This document shows positions 17,150 to 26,838 of a stretch of 64,000 bases of DNA, one piece after another. Within the stretch, counting starts at the first letter, position 1, and each line of letters opens with the position of its first letter. The position numbers and the translations under genes are program-made. The notes beneath the pieces are model-generated. The model did no database searches. It saw only the letters and a program-made list of their open reading frames with translations, and had not been told where the DNA came from. This DNA is from Taibaiella koreensis (GTDB lineage Bacteria; Bacteroidota; Bacteroidia; Chitinophagales; Chitinophagaceae): NCBI RefSeq assembly GCF_003545715.1, contig NZ_QVNU01000002.1, positions 496,001 to 560,000 of the forward strand. Reading direction: 5' to 3'.

Positions 17150-19960
17150 TTAATAGTATTTCTTCATGAGTTTCTTAAACCACTGCTCTTCTCTCATATT
17201 GGCAATCATTTTATCGCTCTTTATCCTGCTGCGGGAAATTGACCTGCCGGCAAAAGCTTTTTCCATCCAGCCTTGCGCTTCATTTGACCTGTTCTGAAAA
17301 TAACAGGCCTTGCCCAGGCCATAGCAGGCGCCGGCATCGGCATTGTTGCGGCTATAAGCTATTGTATACTGCGCGGCAGCACTATCGAAACGGTTCAGGT
17401 TAAGGTAAACGTCGCCCAGCTCCGTATAAAATGTGCCTGTCTTTTCATCGAGGTGAAGATCTTTAGCTGCCAGGTAATCGGTCAATGCTTCCACGTAGCT
17501 GCCCATCTGACCAGAGCAGTAGCCCCTGTAATAAAAAGCCATGGGATAGTTGAGCAGGGTATCGTACCGGCAACATACATTATAGGCCTTCCTGCCCTCG
17601 GCGTAGTTATCATTCAAGCGAAACACCTCGCCCAATGCATAGTTCCAAACGGGATTATTCCTGTCGGATTCCAGCGCCTTAAACAAATCCCGCACGGCAT
17701 CATCATAGCTGTGTTGATCTTTACGGATCAGCCCTCTAGTATAGTAAGCTTCGGCATAATTTTTATCCAGGTCAAGGGTTTTATCGACCTGAGCCTGTGC
17801 TTCTATTGTTCTACGCGCAGCATAGTATGCTTTAGCCAGAACGCTCCGGATCATGGCCTCATGATGCCGATCAATGGCCAGGCGCTCGGTTCCGATCCTG
17901 GAAAGGGTATTGTTGCAATCCATAATAGCATCGGCGAACCTACCCTGGTTATAACGCGCCTGGGCCTTAAGGTGCACCGCGTCGCAATACAAAGCAAGCT
18001 CATCGGGACTGTCGGCCGACGCCTGTGCATTGATCTGTAATACCTGGCTGAGATCTGTCGCTGCATCTTCGTTTTGCTGCAATAGCAGGTAGATGGCACC
18101 CCGCTGATAATAAGCAGGCGCATAATTCCGGTCGTAGGTCAACGCCTTGCTGTAGCCGTCTACGGCCCCCCGATAGTTACCAATGGTATGATACAGCATG
18201 CCTTTCAGGTAATGACTTAACGGCGATGCCGGCATTATCTTTAGCGCATTGTCTATTGTAACCAGGGCCGAGTCGATATTTGCCTTGCTTGCATTTTGTC
18301 TTACAAGAGACAACATCTCCAAAAAATGCACCCGGTACGCTTCTGCTTTACCATTGATCAACGCCACACCAGCCCTGTCGATACCATGACTAAGCGCTTG
18401 CTGAAAAGCGGCGCCTGCATGACCCACATCGGCTAGTTCCAGAAAACACAAGCCCTGCTTGAGAAAAGCGCGTCCCTGATCATGATCGGGGTCCCTGAGT
18501 ATCGTTTGCTCATATTTACCCAGGGCTGCAGTATAAGCGCCTTTACGGAAAAGGATATCTGCGCCGGCGTAATAAAGCGAAGCTGCATTGGGTAATATTT
18601 TTATCGCACGATCCAGCTCTACCAGGGCTTCTGCCGTATTGTTATTCACCTCATAGTTCAGCGCCTTCTGAATATAGGCTTCGGGATCCTGGTTGTCGAT
18701 CGCGATATATTGATCGTAATCAAGATTGGCTTCAAGGTATTCTTTGCGCTTACTGTGCAGCTTACCTCTTTTAAGAAGGGCTGCCAGGTTGGTTGCATCG
18801 TATTGCAGGCTGGCATTGTAATCTGTAAGCGCTTTTTTAAGATTACCCAATCGTTCCAGGGCTTCGCCTCGTAACAAATAATAGTCGCCATTCTGCGGCG
18901 ACTGTTTGATCGCATCGTCATAAACGCCTATAGCATCCCGGAACTGACCCAACCGGTATTGCTCCGACAAGATGTTTATCCGTTGCGCACGGGCGTTTAT
19001 CCTTTCTGCTGACCGGTCAAGCACGATGGCGCTATCCGGCAACACTTCTTTAGCGAGATCAAGATAGCCAACTGCTTTCCCGAAGCTGCTCCGCCGTTCG
19101 CACATAAGCGCCCTTGAAACGAGCTGTTCATAGAGGTATTCATTGGCGTCGTCGCCATTGCTTTTGATCACTTCCCTTATCTTTTGCATTTTCCGTAGCG
19201 GTTCCGCAGCGTATGGCCTTTGCAGCCTGGCCTGCCGGTATTCGAGATAAGCCGAGGTAAAATCATGGATATCGTAAAAGGCATTACCCCTGCTAAGGGT
19301 CAGGTTGTAGTCGGTAGGATCTTCCTGCCAATCGGTCTCCTGCAGATTATCCCCGGCCAGCAGCACCGGTATATTATTCAATGTATCTTTATTATACTTG
19401 TCCGGGTCAAAGAAAGCGATCCTGGTAATCGTCGTTTCCCATGTCCTTACAGGCTTTTCAATTTTAAGCTCGATCACAATAGTGGCCGGTGAATAGGATT
19501 CACCGGTCGGTTTATATTTATTTACAAATGTTTCCTGGCAAATCACCTGAAGGTATTTGTACGAAGCTCCCTTCCTGACAGGTAAGATCTGCTTTATGAT
19601 GATCGATACAGAGCTGGTATCGCTTTTTTCATATAGAATATTGAAATCCTTCACATACTTTGGAATAGCAAGTACAGCGCTATTGCCTAAGCCATACTCG
19701 GGCAACAAGTTGCTTTCGATTATGGCTGTGCTATCGCTGAACAGTTTATTGACCGAGAATGCATTTTTTAACGTAGCATTTATATCCCCCTCTTCGTAAT
19801 GCGTGCTGATAAAGTTCAGGAAATCGGACAGACTCGAAACCGTATTGATCGCATGCCTGTTGATGTTCATGGTATCCCTGGCCGTGAGCCCGTCGGCCTG
19901 TGCCCGCGCATACCAGGAACCTGTAATCATTAAAAGGACAATAAGTCTTAATCGCTTCAT
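17150..19960 (-). CDS. Exported 936-residue TPR protein
   Basis: A signal peptide (MKRLRLIVLLMITGSWYARAQ) is followed by a roughly 190-residue N-terminal domain. From about residue 230 to 900 there are tandem tetratricopeptide repeats; examples are DYYLLRGEALERLGNLKKAL and AYYTRGLIRKDQHSYDDAV. It overlaps the preceding gene by four bases (ATGA), so the two are translationally coupled. The N-terminal part shares its style with the two exported proteins upstream (LSTFLSFL or LSDFLNFI, then a long strand-rich stretch), which suggests a common fold. TPR scaffolds hold multiprotein complexes together; a periplasmic assembly platform is the likely role. Confidence 0.83.
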   Translation of the reverse strand: MKRLRLIVLLMITGSWYARAQADGLTARDTMNINRHAINTVSSLSDFLNFISTHYEEGDINATLKNAFSVNKLFSDSTAIIESNLLPEYGLGNSAVLAIPKYVKDFNILYEKSDTSSVSIIIKQILPVRKGASYKYLQVICQETFVNKYKPTGESYSPATIVIELKIEKPVRTWETTITRIAFFDPDKYNKDTLNNIPVLLAGDNLQETDWQEDPTDYNLTLSRGNAFYDIHDFTSAYLEYRQARLQRPYAAEPLRKMQKIREVIKSNGDDANEYLYEQLVSRALMCERRSSFGKAVGYLDLAKEVLPDSAIVLDRSAERINARAQRINILSEQYRLGQFRDAIGVYDDAIKQSPQNGDYYLLRGEALERLGNLKKALTDYNASLQYDATNLAALLKRGKLHSKRKEYLEANLDYDQYIAIDNQDPEAYIQKALNYEVNNNTAEALVELDRAIKILPNAASLYYAGADILFRKGAYTAALGKYEQTILRDPDHDQGRAFLKQGLCFLELADVGHAGAAFQQALSHGIDRAGVALINGKAEAYRVHFLEMLSLVRQNASKANIDSALVTIDNALKIMPASPLSHYLKGMLYHTIGNYRGAVDGYSKALTYDRNYAPAYYQRGAIYLLLQQNEDAATDLSQVLQINAQASADSPDELALYCDAVHLKAQARYNQGRFADAIMDCNNTLSRIGTERLAIDRHHEAMIRSVLAKAYYAARRTIEAQAQVDKTLDLDKNYAEAYYTRGLIRKDQHSYDDAVRDLFKALESDRNNPVWNYALGEVFRLNDNYAEGRKAYNVCCRYDTLLNYPMAFYYRGYCSGQMGSYVEALTDYLAAKDLHLDEKTGTFYTELGDVYLNLNRFDSAAAQYTIAYSRNNADAGACYGLGKACYFQNRSNEAQGWMEKAFAGRSISRSRIKSDKMIANMREEQWFKKLMKKYY

Positions 19961-20817
19961 CTGTTGAATTTAATTGGGTGCAATAAACCGCTCAACAGCC
20001 TTCCTTTTTCTGATTCGGGTATATTGATCAGCCTGTTGATCAGCCATCCTTTGTTCGTTGTATTCCGTTCAAACCGTTCCACCGTAAAGAACCAGCCATC
20101 AATCTGGAAGAAATGGAACATAACCTGCTTGACCGCGATCAATTTCAACGACCTGCTGTGCAGGCCGGTGATCAACTTATTGACGCTGCTATCCGTCAAG
20201 GCCAGGGGATCGAAGTATTCCACCAGGTTTGTTGTATCGCCAAAGGCCCTGTAAAGACTCAAAAATCTGTTGATGTGGCTGGAGGATGGAATAAAGTGAT
20301 AAGTGCCGGACGACGGGGCCGGGAGCGGAGCAGCCGGCAGCCGGCCGAAGAAGCTGGGGTTGCCAACGCCCGCAATCGCCCAACGGGCGCCGGTTGGGTT
20401 GGTCGTACTTACCCGAAGAAAGAGCGGTACATTCACTTTCTTTCCCTTATACAAGAACCGGCATTCGGCCTGAGCGTACCAATTGCTATCTGTGAAAGAT
20501 AATAGAACGGGTTTCTCAGGATTTAAAACCAAATGCAGAAACGCCAGCACAGTATCCTTATTCCACTGTGCATCGAGGTTGAATAATTTGGCTACAAGCA
20601 GCGGCCTTGATAGCGTGTGCCCGGTCCCGATCTTATTGGCCTGCTCCCTGATGAACGAGAAATGCTCGTCGTTAAAACGTTCCAGGAATTCATCAATCTG
20701 TTTGACCTCAAGGGTAAACAGTTTTTCCCTTATTTCATCGTCGGTAACATACTGACAACGGGCAGCAGTGCCGGAAAGAAGGACCAACAGGAAAAATATT
20801 ATTCTCAGAAGCGTCAT
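19957..20817 (-). CDS. Exported protein of the secretion-like cluster, unknown family
   Basis: 286 residues from the ATG at 20817, which lies five bases after the upstream stop. A longer frame from 20868 would overlap that gene. The signal peptide is MTLLRIIFFLLVLLSGTAARC, and the mature protein probably starts near Gln22. No known domain is recognised. It has a helical N-terminal part with FLERFNDEHFSFIREQANKI and strands after it. Its 3' end overlaps the TPR gene by four bases. Very likely periplasmic and part of the same complex as its neighbours. Confidence 0.7.
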   Translation of the reverse strand: MTLLRIIFFLLVLLSGTAARCQYVTDDEIREKLFTLEVKQIDEFLERFNDEHFSFIREQANKIGTGHTLSRPLLVAKLFNLDAQWNKDTVLAFLHLVLNPEKPVLLSFTDSNWYAQAECRFLYKGKKVNVPLFLRVSTTNPTGARWAIAGVGNPSFFGRLPAAPLPAPSSGTYHFIPSSSHINRFLSLYRAFGDTTNLVEYFDPLALTDSSVNKLITGLHSRSLKLIAVKQVMFHFFQIDGWFFTVERFERNTTNKGWLINRLINIPESEKGRLLSGLLHPIKFNR

Positions 20818-20822
20818 TATAC

Positions 20823-21866
20823 TTAGTTTGTCGACTCTACGCCGATATCCGATAAAAGAACATCCCACAGCAAACGATAATCGCCGCCTTCTTTTACTTT
20901 CATTAATTTCAATACAACCTCTACCCTTTTCCTGGTGACATCGCTATAGACTATTTTCTGATCCAGGAAACCACTGAACCGCTGCTCAAATTCCACGAAG
21001 CCCCGCAAGGTGCTGTCGGGCTGCATCTCCAGCTTTCCTACATATTGCAGCTTACTCCAGCTAAGCTCGACTTTGCTGTAACGTAGCGCCACCATATCTT
21101 TAAGGTAGGTCCTTACTTTTTTGGGTTCTGTTTCCCCGGTCGTTTTGGACGAAACTTCTATCAGCACATTTTCATTAATGAACAGGCTCAGGGCGCTTTC
21201 AATAGCTTCGTTACAGGCATCAGGAGCATTCGCTTTATTACACAAAAAGGATAAAAAGGTGCTTAGTCTTTTCGTTTTGATAAATGCCTTTTGCCGGAAG
21301 GCCTCTTTACTGATTCGAAGATCCCCGCCAAGCGAGATCATAGAAGTATCCTCCTGCTCCGGTCCGGCGATTGCTATTACAGGTTTATTGCCGGCAGCAA
21401 TAGCAGTAGGCGGCGGCGCATTGGCCTCCGAAGGGCGTGCCGTGGCCGGCCGCTGTACTTGCCTGCCATCATATTCATGCATATCCCTTATCCTGGCTTT
21501 TATCTTTTCGGTGGTGGACAAGTCGTGGTAAAGCACATCGGGCCTGGTACAGAGTGCATGCTCATGCACAAGCAGGAAATAATGCTGTCTCAACTTCTTT
21601 TGCGTGCCTTTCTTCACCTCGGCAAGCGACATGCCACATGTCTCTGCGCCGGCGCCAGCCGTAATCATGATCTTATTACCGGGGTTGACCTTGACGGAAA
21701 AACCTTGCTTGTCGGTAAGCTGAATGTCTCGTATAACGGCATCTTTAGGGAACAAAATGCTTGTTTCTGCCTGATCAAATACCCTGATGGTATCGCCGAT
21801 TATATTCTGCGCCTGCAGGCGGGTAAGGAACAGGATCAAAAGACAGGAAAGAAATAATTTGCGCAT
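20823..21866 (-). CDS. Exported protein of the secretion-like cluster, unknown family
   Basis: 347 residues with a clear signal peptide (MRKLFLSCLLILFLTRLQAQ). About residues 25-100 form a beta domain that reads like a small immunoglobulin-like or DUF-type module (DTIRVFDQAETSILFPKDAV). A short Pro/Ala linker follows, then a second domain beginning KRLSTFLSFLCNKANAPDACN. That segment resembles the start of the mature TPR protein downstream, so the two may share a domain. It follows the barrel gene by nine bases. Periplasmic location is inferred; no enzyme motif is seen. Confidence 0.7.
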   Translation of the reverse strand: MRKLFLSCLLILFLTRLQAQNIIGDTIRVFDQAETSILFPKDAVIRDIQLTDKQGFSVKVNPGNKIMITAGAGAETCGMSLAEVKKGTQKKLRQHYFLLVHEHALCTRPDVLYHDLSTTEKIKARIRDMHEYDGRQVQRPATARPSEANAPPPTAIAAGNKPVIAIAGPEQEDTSMISLGGDLRISKEAFRQKAFIKTKRLSTFLSFLCNKANAPDACNEAIESALSLFINENVLIEVSSKTTGETEPKKVRTYLKDMVALRYSKVELSWSKLQYVGKLEMQPDSTLRGFVEFEQRFSGFLDQKIVYSDVTRKRVEVVLKLMKVKEGGDYRLLWDVLLSDIGVESTN

Positions 21867-21875
21867 AGGTTTGGT

Positions 21876-22763
21876 CTAAAGGGTAATACCCAGTAAAATG
21901 GAAATACGATTGAAGCTTACTGCCTGATCAATAGGGGCCGGGGTACCGACGTTTTTCTTACCCTCCTTATCGGCGAAGAAGAGGACGCGGTTATCGGTAT
22001 CATTTTCGGTATAGAACTGATTGCTGCCTGGCCTGCTTTTGAGAAATGTCCATTTGAGGCCCACCAAAAGCTTATAGATGGTGATGTCGATACCCAGATC
22101 CTGGTTAATGGAGAAGTTATACATGTTTACACCGGCATCGTAACGTTGTATCTCCCCCTTCGGATTTTTAAGGAATTCAGTATTCTGGTAATTGCTGTAA
22201 AGCCCCGAGATACCGATCCTCCCGTAGACACCCACTTGCATAAAAGGCATCGGCCTGAAGGTAACCTGGGGACCAACACCCAGCGAAGCGATATATGTTC
22301 CTTTACTTTCTGCCTGATACGCCGAGTCATGGCTGCTATTGTCCCCTTTGCCAAAGGCCTGAGCGCTGAAGTCCACATTGATACCCAGGCGTACTCTTGG
22401 CGTCGCGATATCGAGGAAATGGGCCACCTTGCCAATACCCAGGCCTCCCTTAAAATTGGGGGAGATAGGGCTGCTGAAGGAGAAAGGCATAGCCGCGATC
22501 TGACCGGAGGCTGCAGGATTATTAAAACTATTGTTGGTGATCGGGTAAGAGAGTTCCAGGTAGAAGTAATTGGCGATCATAGTGCTTTTTCCCCTGGATC
22601 TCCTGGGGTATTCGCCATCACCCAGCTGCGGGACCCATGTCCCGTTAAGCCTGCTTCTTATTGTCGTATCGGCAGAGCTGTGCTTCGATTGTGCATAACC
22701 AGATGCGGGTAGCACAAACATAAAAATGGCAGGCGCCAGTATCCGGATGGAAGAAAGATTCAT
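21876..22763 (-). CDS. Outer-membrane beta-barrel protein of the cluster
   Basis: 295 residues, with the signal peptide region ILAPAIFMFVLPASGYAQ. The mature part has alternating amphipathic strands with aromatic ends (YFYLELSYPI, GGLGIGKVAHF, VRLGINVDF, MQVGVYGRIGISGLY, LLVGLKWTFL) and ends in ISILLGITL. This is typical of small Bacteroidota outer-membrane barrels. It would supply an outer-membrane component to the machine; canonical Bacteroidota T6SS clusters do not usually carry an obvious barrel of this kind. An 88-bp gap separates it from the J-domain gene. Confidence 0.72.
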   Translation of the reverse strand: MNLSSIRILAPAIFMFVLPASGYAQSKHSSADTTIRSRLNGTWVPQLGDGEYPRRSRGKSTMIANYFYLELSYPITNNSFNNPAASGQIAAMPFSFSSPISPNFKGGLGIGKVAHFLDIATPRVRLGINVDFSAQAFGKGDNSSHDSAYQAESKGTYIASLGVGPQVTFRPMPFMQVGVYGRIGISGLYSNYQNTEFLKNPKGEIQRYDAGVNMYNFSINQDLGIDITIYKLLVGLKWTFLKSRPGSNQFYTENDTDNRVLFFADKEGKKNVGTPAPIDQAVSFNRISILLGITL

Positions 22764-22851
22764 GGTTATATCGTTTTGGTTTTCGGCAGGTGGTCTTTGG
22801 TGCCTGGTTCCACAATCCGGTCAATGTTTCCCATACCGAGATTTAAGTATT

Positions 22852-23154
22852 CTAAAAATCAAACTTGTCGAAAGTATTCAGCAGGTCGTTGACGGCAGAC
22901 CTTTGATCGTCGGACCCTGCCTGCATTCCGGGCGGTATCCTATCATTATTCAGCTGCCTGTCGTAAGCCTTTCTTTTTATACTATCGCCCAGCACGTGAT
23001 GCGCTTCATTGACCTCTTTAAATTTATTAGCCAAAGCAGGGTCGTTGGGATGAGCGTCAGGATGATACTTTTTGGCAAGCCGCTTGAAGGCCTTCTTGAT
23101 CTCATCGGCCGATGCGCTCCTGCCAACCTCCATTATTTCGTAATAATTACTCAT
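22852..23154 (-). CDS. Small J-domain (DnaJ-like) protein
   Basis: 100 residues, nearly all of it one J domain: YYEIMEVGRSASADEIKKAF, then the catalytic HPD tripeptide in KKYHPDAHP, then FKEVNEAHHVLGDSIKRKAYD. It lacks the Gly/Phe, zinc and C-terminal substrate domains of full DnaJ, so it is a bare Hsp70 stimulator. It starts two bases after the upstream gene ends, inside the operon. A dedicated J protein suggests that a DnaK chaperone is recruited to assemble or take apart a complex, perhaps in place of the ClpV ATPase. That last step is inference. Confidence 0.9.
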   Translation of the reverse strand: MSNYYEIMEVGRSASADEIKKAFKRLAKKYHPDAHPNDPALANKFKEVNEAHHVLGDSIKRKAYDRQLNNDRIPPGMQAGSDDQRSAVNDLLNTFDKFDF

Positions 23155-23156
23155 GA

Positions 23157-24527
23157 TTATTTCCTGTAAAATGTAATTAGGTTTTTGAGCGTAAACTTTC
23201 TTTTCCTGATAAGGAAGGTTCTGATAAGGATTATAGAAAAGAATGCCAGTAACAGTATGGCAGCCAGCACAATCTTAACATTTTTACCATACCGGCTTAT
23301 GATCTCTGTCTGCGTCCAGCTTCTGCCGGGCCCCAGCTTAAAACCATACCGTACCAGCACACCATTGTCGATCAGCGTTTTCTTAAAGAGCCCTTCTTCC
23401 AGCATCATCGGCGGCTCCACACGGAGACGGAAATAGATGGTGTCGATAAATGCAGCATGATTATAATGGGGATCCAGCATCCGGTATTTAACAGCCACAC
23501 GCCCCGTATAGAGCGTATCTGCCGGCATAATACTATCCAGCACGAGGGTATTCTTCAACAGGCTATACAAGGGGAAAGAAGCATTGACAGCAGATAGCGG
23601 CTGCTCCAGCATCGCGGGCCAGTTCCCTTTGGACGCATTGAAAAGAGGGGTGGCTATGTTGAGATTACGCCGGCTATCCCCGCCTTCCACAAATAACAAA
23701 CGGCACCATTCGATGCCAGCCTGCGTCTGGCCTACGAGGGTCGTGCGTATATCACCCGATCCGTCTACCGGATACAGCTCGACGCCCGTGCTATTGGGCA
23801 TGGTCCTCCGGTTCATAGCGAGGAACAAGGAGGGCGTATTGCCAATATTATAGCTATTAAAAATATTGGAGGCCTTAGGGGCAAGCTGGTAGCAGACTTC
23901 ATTAAGCGGGATCACTTCCGACCGCGTCACGATCGAATCCTCTCCCAGTACGCCTTTTCCAATGACAGCATAAGCATAGTTGTGCAGATCCCTGCTGTTG
24001 TAACGGAATTCATCTTTTTCCGAAAACATCAGCGAGGTATTTTGCGGGATGCCATTGAAAAGACCGGCAAAGGATTTCTTACTGAAGATCAGCAGCAGCG
24101 TAGTATCATATATTACGCCGGGAAACTGCCTGTCGATCTGTGCATTATTGGTATGTAGCAGGTCAAAAATATGATTGTTGGTCTTCGCATCGGGGCTATC
24201 GTACAGGTCCCTGACGTCGGCCAAAGAATGGGCGCCGGCAGCGTATCCTCCTGCCGAAAAAAAGAACCCACTCTCATTTTCCCACCCGAGATAAATATAG
24301 TAGTCGTTATCCGCTCCGTAACCACGAAGCGTGCTGTTGAGTCTTGAATACATATCACCAAGCAGTTCGCGGCGTAGCTCCGCCGCATTATCGATGTAGG
24401 CGATCGCGCTGGAATCAAATTCAAGCAATTGCCGGTCTACCAGAACAATAACGTTGTTCCTGCCTAAACAAGAGACCGACAGCAGCAGCAAAAAGCCGGC
24501 CAGGATATAGTTGATGGGACGAAGCAT
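23157..24527 (-). CDS. Membrane-anchored periplasmic protein, unknown family
   Basis: 456 residues. The signal-peptide-like N-terminus ends at LLLLSVSCLG, a possible lipobox. The next segment, NNVIVLVDRQLLEFDS, resembles the first strand of a von Willebrand A-type fold. The bulk is periplasmic and strand-rich. Near 420-445 there is a membrane helix (VKIVLAAILLLAFFSIILI), followed by a short basic cytoplasmic tail (RKRKFTLKNLITFYRK). It therefore probably spans periplasm and inner membrane. It lies three bases after the GAP1-like gene and two before the J-domain gene. T6SS membrane-complex proteins of Bacteroidota (TssN-TssR) are possible relatives, but I see no decisive motif. Confidence 0.68.
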   Translation of the reverse strand: MLRPINYILAGFLLLLSVSCLGRNNVIVLVDRQLLEFDSSAIAYIDNAAELRRELLGDMYSRLNSTLRGYGADNDYYIYLGWENESGFFFSAGGYAAGAHSLADVRDLYDSPDAKTNNHIFDLLHTNNAQIDRQFPGVIYDTTLLLIFSKKSFAGLFNGIPQNTSLMFSEKDEFRYNSRDLHNYAYAVIGKGVLGEDSIVTRSEVIPLNEVCYQLAPKASNIFNSYNIGNTPSLFLAMNRRTMPNSTGVELYPVDGSGDIRTTLVGQTQAGIEWCRLLFVEGGDSRRNLNIATPLFNASKGNWPAMLEQPLSAVNASFPLYSLLKNTLVLDSIMPADTLYTGRVAVKYRMLDPHYNHAAFIDTIYFRLRVEPPMMLEEGLFKKTLIDNGVLVRYGFKLGPGRSWTQTEIISRYGKNVKIVLAAILLLAFFSIILIRTFLIRKRKFTLKNLITFYRK

Positions 24528-24530
24528 ATG

Positions 24531-26825
24531 CTATTTCTTTTTGGGCCTGTTATTTCTGTTACCCTTCTTCGTTGCAGCGGACTTTCCGGCATCTTTATTT
24601 GCTTCCTTTCCCGCTCCTTGTTCTTCTCCCTTTTCTTTTGCCGTTTCGGCCGGCGCATCCTGGGCTGTTTTATCCATCTTTGTCTCTGCCGAAGGCTTAT
24701 TCGTAACCGACGGGATTAATGTCTTTGCATCTCCCGTTGATATAAGTGTCGGATCCGCGGCTGAAATCCGTGATACCGCTTGCTGTGCCCTCCCTGAGGC
24801 GGTTCCATTTCCTGTAGAAGGATCCGTTTTCTGCCCGTCGTGCTGTTTCGCCTGTCCGGCTCCGCGGGGCGGTGCTTTTGGACCCGCCGGCTTTGGTTTA
24901 CTCTCTGCTTTTAATTTAGCCGCCTCCAATACGCCCTTCTCAGCCTCAGTGCTACTGGTCGTCTCATCATCTTCTACGGTAGTTGCATCGCCCTCTGTAA
25001 CAGGAGCAGGCTGCTCCCCTTTTTGCTTTTCTACATCGTTATCACCGGCAGGTATATCCTGCTTTGGATGTACAATTGTTTGCGTACCACCTTTCTCTCT
25101 CCGGATTTCCTTCCCCGTCCCGGCCTTTATGCTGAGGATATAGCATACCAGTGCCGCCACGATTAGCAGCAAGCCGGCGATGATAAGGGTGTTCCTCTTC
25201 CTCTTAATAAAAGAGAGAAACTTCCCGGACGTATCTGCCGGTGAAAGATGATCCTCGGACGCGCGTCGCCTGTTGGGCATCTCAATTGCGCTGGTCTCCA
25301 CGCCCTGACCGGCCTGGCCGGTTGTCTCATTCTCGGCGTTGATACGGTATTTGATGCTTGCTGCATTTTCGGGTATATAGTTGTCGGTATAGCTGTTCGC
25401 CGGAACCATTTCCGTATACTGCTCCACCTTTCCTGTATGATCGGTCGTCGTCCTTACCAGGCGATAGATAACAGGAAAATCATTTAATGATGCTGTCCAT
25501 TCCAGGCTGATAGCGGCTCCCGGATGACTTCGGGTGTGGTTCAGCTGGCTTATGGGGCGCGGAGGCATGGTAACCAGGAATGTCTGTATGGTCTCGGTAT
25601 CGTTGACCATCGATTTTACCTGGTATATATAGCTTTTCCCCTCTTCGACTTTTGTGTCGGTAAATTCCCTTTCCGAGCGGCCTTTTATCTGGAAGCTGTC
25701 GCAAAGGGCATCTTGTATATCGACCGCCGATTTAGATATGATAATGGTAGCCGTGAATATATTTTCGTTCCCTATCCGGAACTGTATGTCGCTTGCATTT
25801 CCCGATTCGATACGTTCCACTTTGGTGCCGCCGTCCTCAGGTAGCTTTCCCGTCGGGACAGGTTCATATTCCGATAGACGAAGCTTGTTTTCTTCGGAGA
25901 ACCGGCTCTCAACAATTTTAAGATCGTCGACATGCTCCCGCTCCTTATTATGATTGTTTATGCCGGGACCGACCACAGGATGCTCAGGATATTGTGCTTC
26001 ACTGATCTTTGGCCTATCCATCGCCGCTTGAGAGACAGCTGGCATCACCACTGGTTCTTTTTCCGCGGCAGGTTCATCAGGGGCAATCATCCCCAGCTGT
26101 GTACCGCTTACCTGGTTATAAGCGGTCGCTGTTCCCTGGTCTTCCCGGAGGTCTGTAAAAACAAAGTGTATGGATTTGTTACTGAATCTTTGCAATAATT
26201 CGGCATTCCCATTTAAAAGAATACCCGAAGCAAACAGCGACATTTTTTGTTCCGGTTCGAGCGACGCCAAGGTAGCAATCGCGTCCCTGGCAACGACATT
26301 GTAATAATCCTGGTACCGCCCCGGTTTGACAAGCTGCCCGTTGCTGGCCGGGAAAGATGCCGCTGTCATTTCAATTCCGATTGTTTTTTGCCCCCCGCGA
26401 TTAGCCTCCTCCTGAGAGAGCCATACCGATCCGTCGTGACCAATAATAGAAAGTTCCTCATATTGCTTCACAAAAAAAGACCGTAGCTTCCAGGGACTAT
26501 AGTCAATGGCTTTCAGGTCGGCTTCATCCAATAAAAAGCAATGAAATAGCGGCGCCACCAGCGTTCCTCTCTGATCGGGCAAGGGGGGGAAAAACCGGAT
26601 ATAAAGGGTATATTCTTTAAAGGCCCAAAGGACTTCCGGAAGTACAGAGAACGAGAAAGGAATATGTCCGTACAGCAACGCATCCAGCTTATTAATGATA
26701 AATTCCTGTACTGCCTTATAGTCACCGTTCCCGACTTCAGGGCCATGTGCCGGACCGGCGACCATGGTTCCGAATTCAGGAAACCTTGAGCTGAATTTTC
26801 CATAAACAAAATGACGGAATTCCAT
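24531..26825 (-). CDS. GAP1-like GTPase-associated membrane protein
   Basis: 764 residues. The first 200 or so resemble the N-terminal domain of GTPase-associated protein 1 (GAP1-N), known from GTPase-centred conflict systems: FVYGKFSSRFPEFG, then a spaced RGTLVAPLFHCFLLDEADL. After a variable stretch comes a fibronectin-like domain (about 415-510; SLEWTASLNDFPVIYRLVRT). One membrane helix lies near 550-575 (TLIIAGLLLIVAALVCYILSI), followed by a 180-residue Lys/Ala/Pro/Glu-rich low-complexity tail ending in RNNRPKKK. It follows the GTPase gene by 13 bp. The pairing of a GAP1-like protein with a P-loop GTPase is the known association; the motif match is by eye and moderate. Confidence 0.6.
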   Translation of the reverse strand: MEFRHFVYGKFSSRFPEFGTMVAGPAHGPEVGNGDYKAVQEFIINKLDALLYGHIPFSFSVLPEVLWAFKEYTLYIRFFPPLPDQRGTLVAPLFHCFLLDEADLKAIDYSPWKLRSFFVKQYEELSIIGHDGSVWLSQEEANRGGQKTIGIEMTAASFPASNGQLVKPGRYQDYYNVVARDAIATLASLEPEQKMSLFASGILLNGNAELLQRFSNKSIHFVFTDLREDQGTATAYNQVSGTQLGMIAPDEPAAEKEPVVMPAVSQAAMDRPKISEAQYPEHPVVGPGINNHNKEREHVDDLKIVESRFSEENKLRLSEYEPVPTGKLPEDGGTKVERIESGNASDIQFRIGNENIFTATIIISKSAVDIQDALCDSFQIKGRSEREFTDTKVEEGKSYIYQVKSMVNDTETIQTFLVTMPPRPISQLNHTRSHPGAAISLEWTASLNDFPVIYRLVRTTTDHTGKVEQYTEMVPANSYTDNYIPENAASIKYRINAENETTGQAGQGVETSAIEMPNRRRASEDHLSPADTSGKFLSFIKRKRNTLIIAGLLLIVAALVCYILSIKAGTGKEIRREKGGTQTIVHPKQDIPAGDNDVEKQKGEQPAPVTEGDATTVEDDETTSSTEAEKGVLEAAKLKAESKPKPAGPKAPPRGAGQAKQHDGQKTDPSTGNGTASGRAQQAVSRISAADPTLISTGDAKTLIPSVTNKPSAETKMDKTAQDAPAETAKEKGEEQGAGKEANKDAGKSAATKKGNRNNRPKKK

Positions 26826-26838
26826 TTATAATGAGGTT

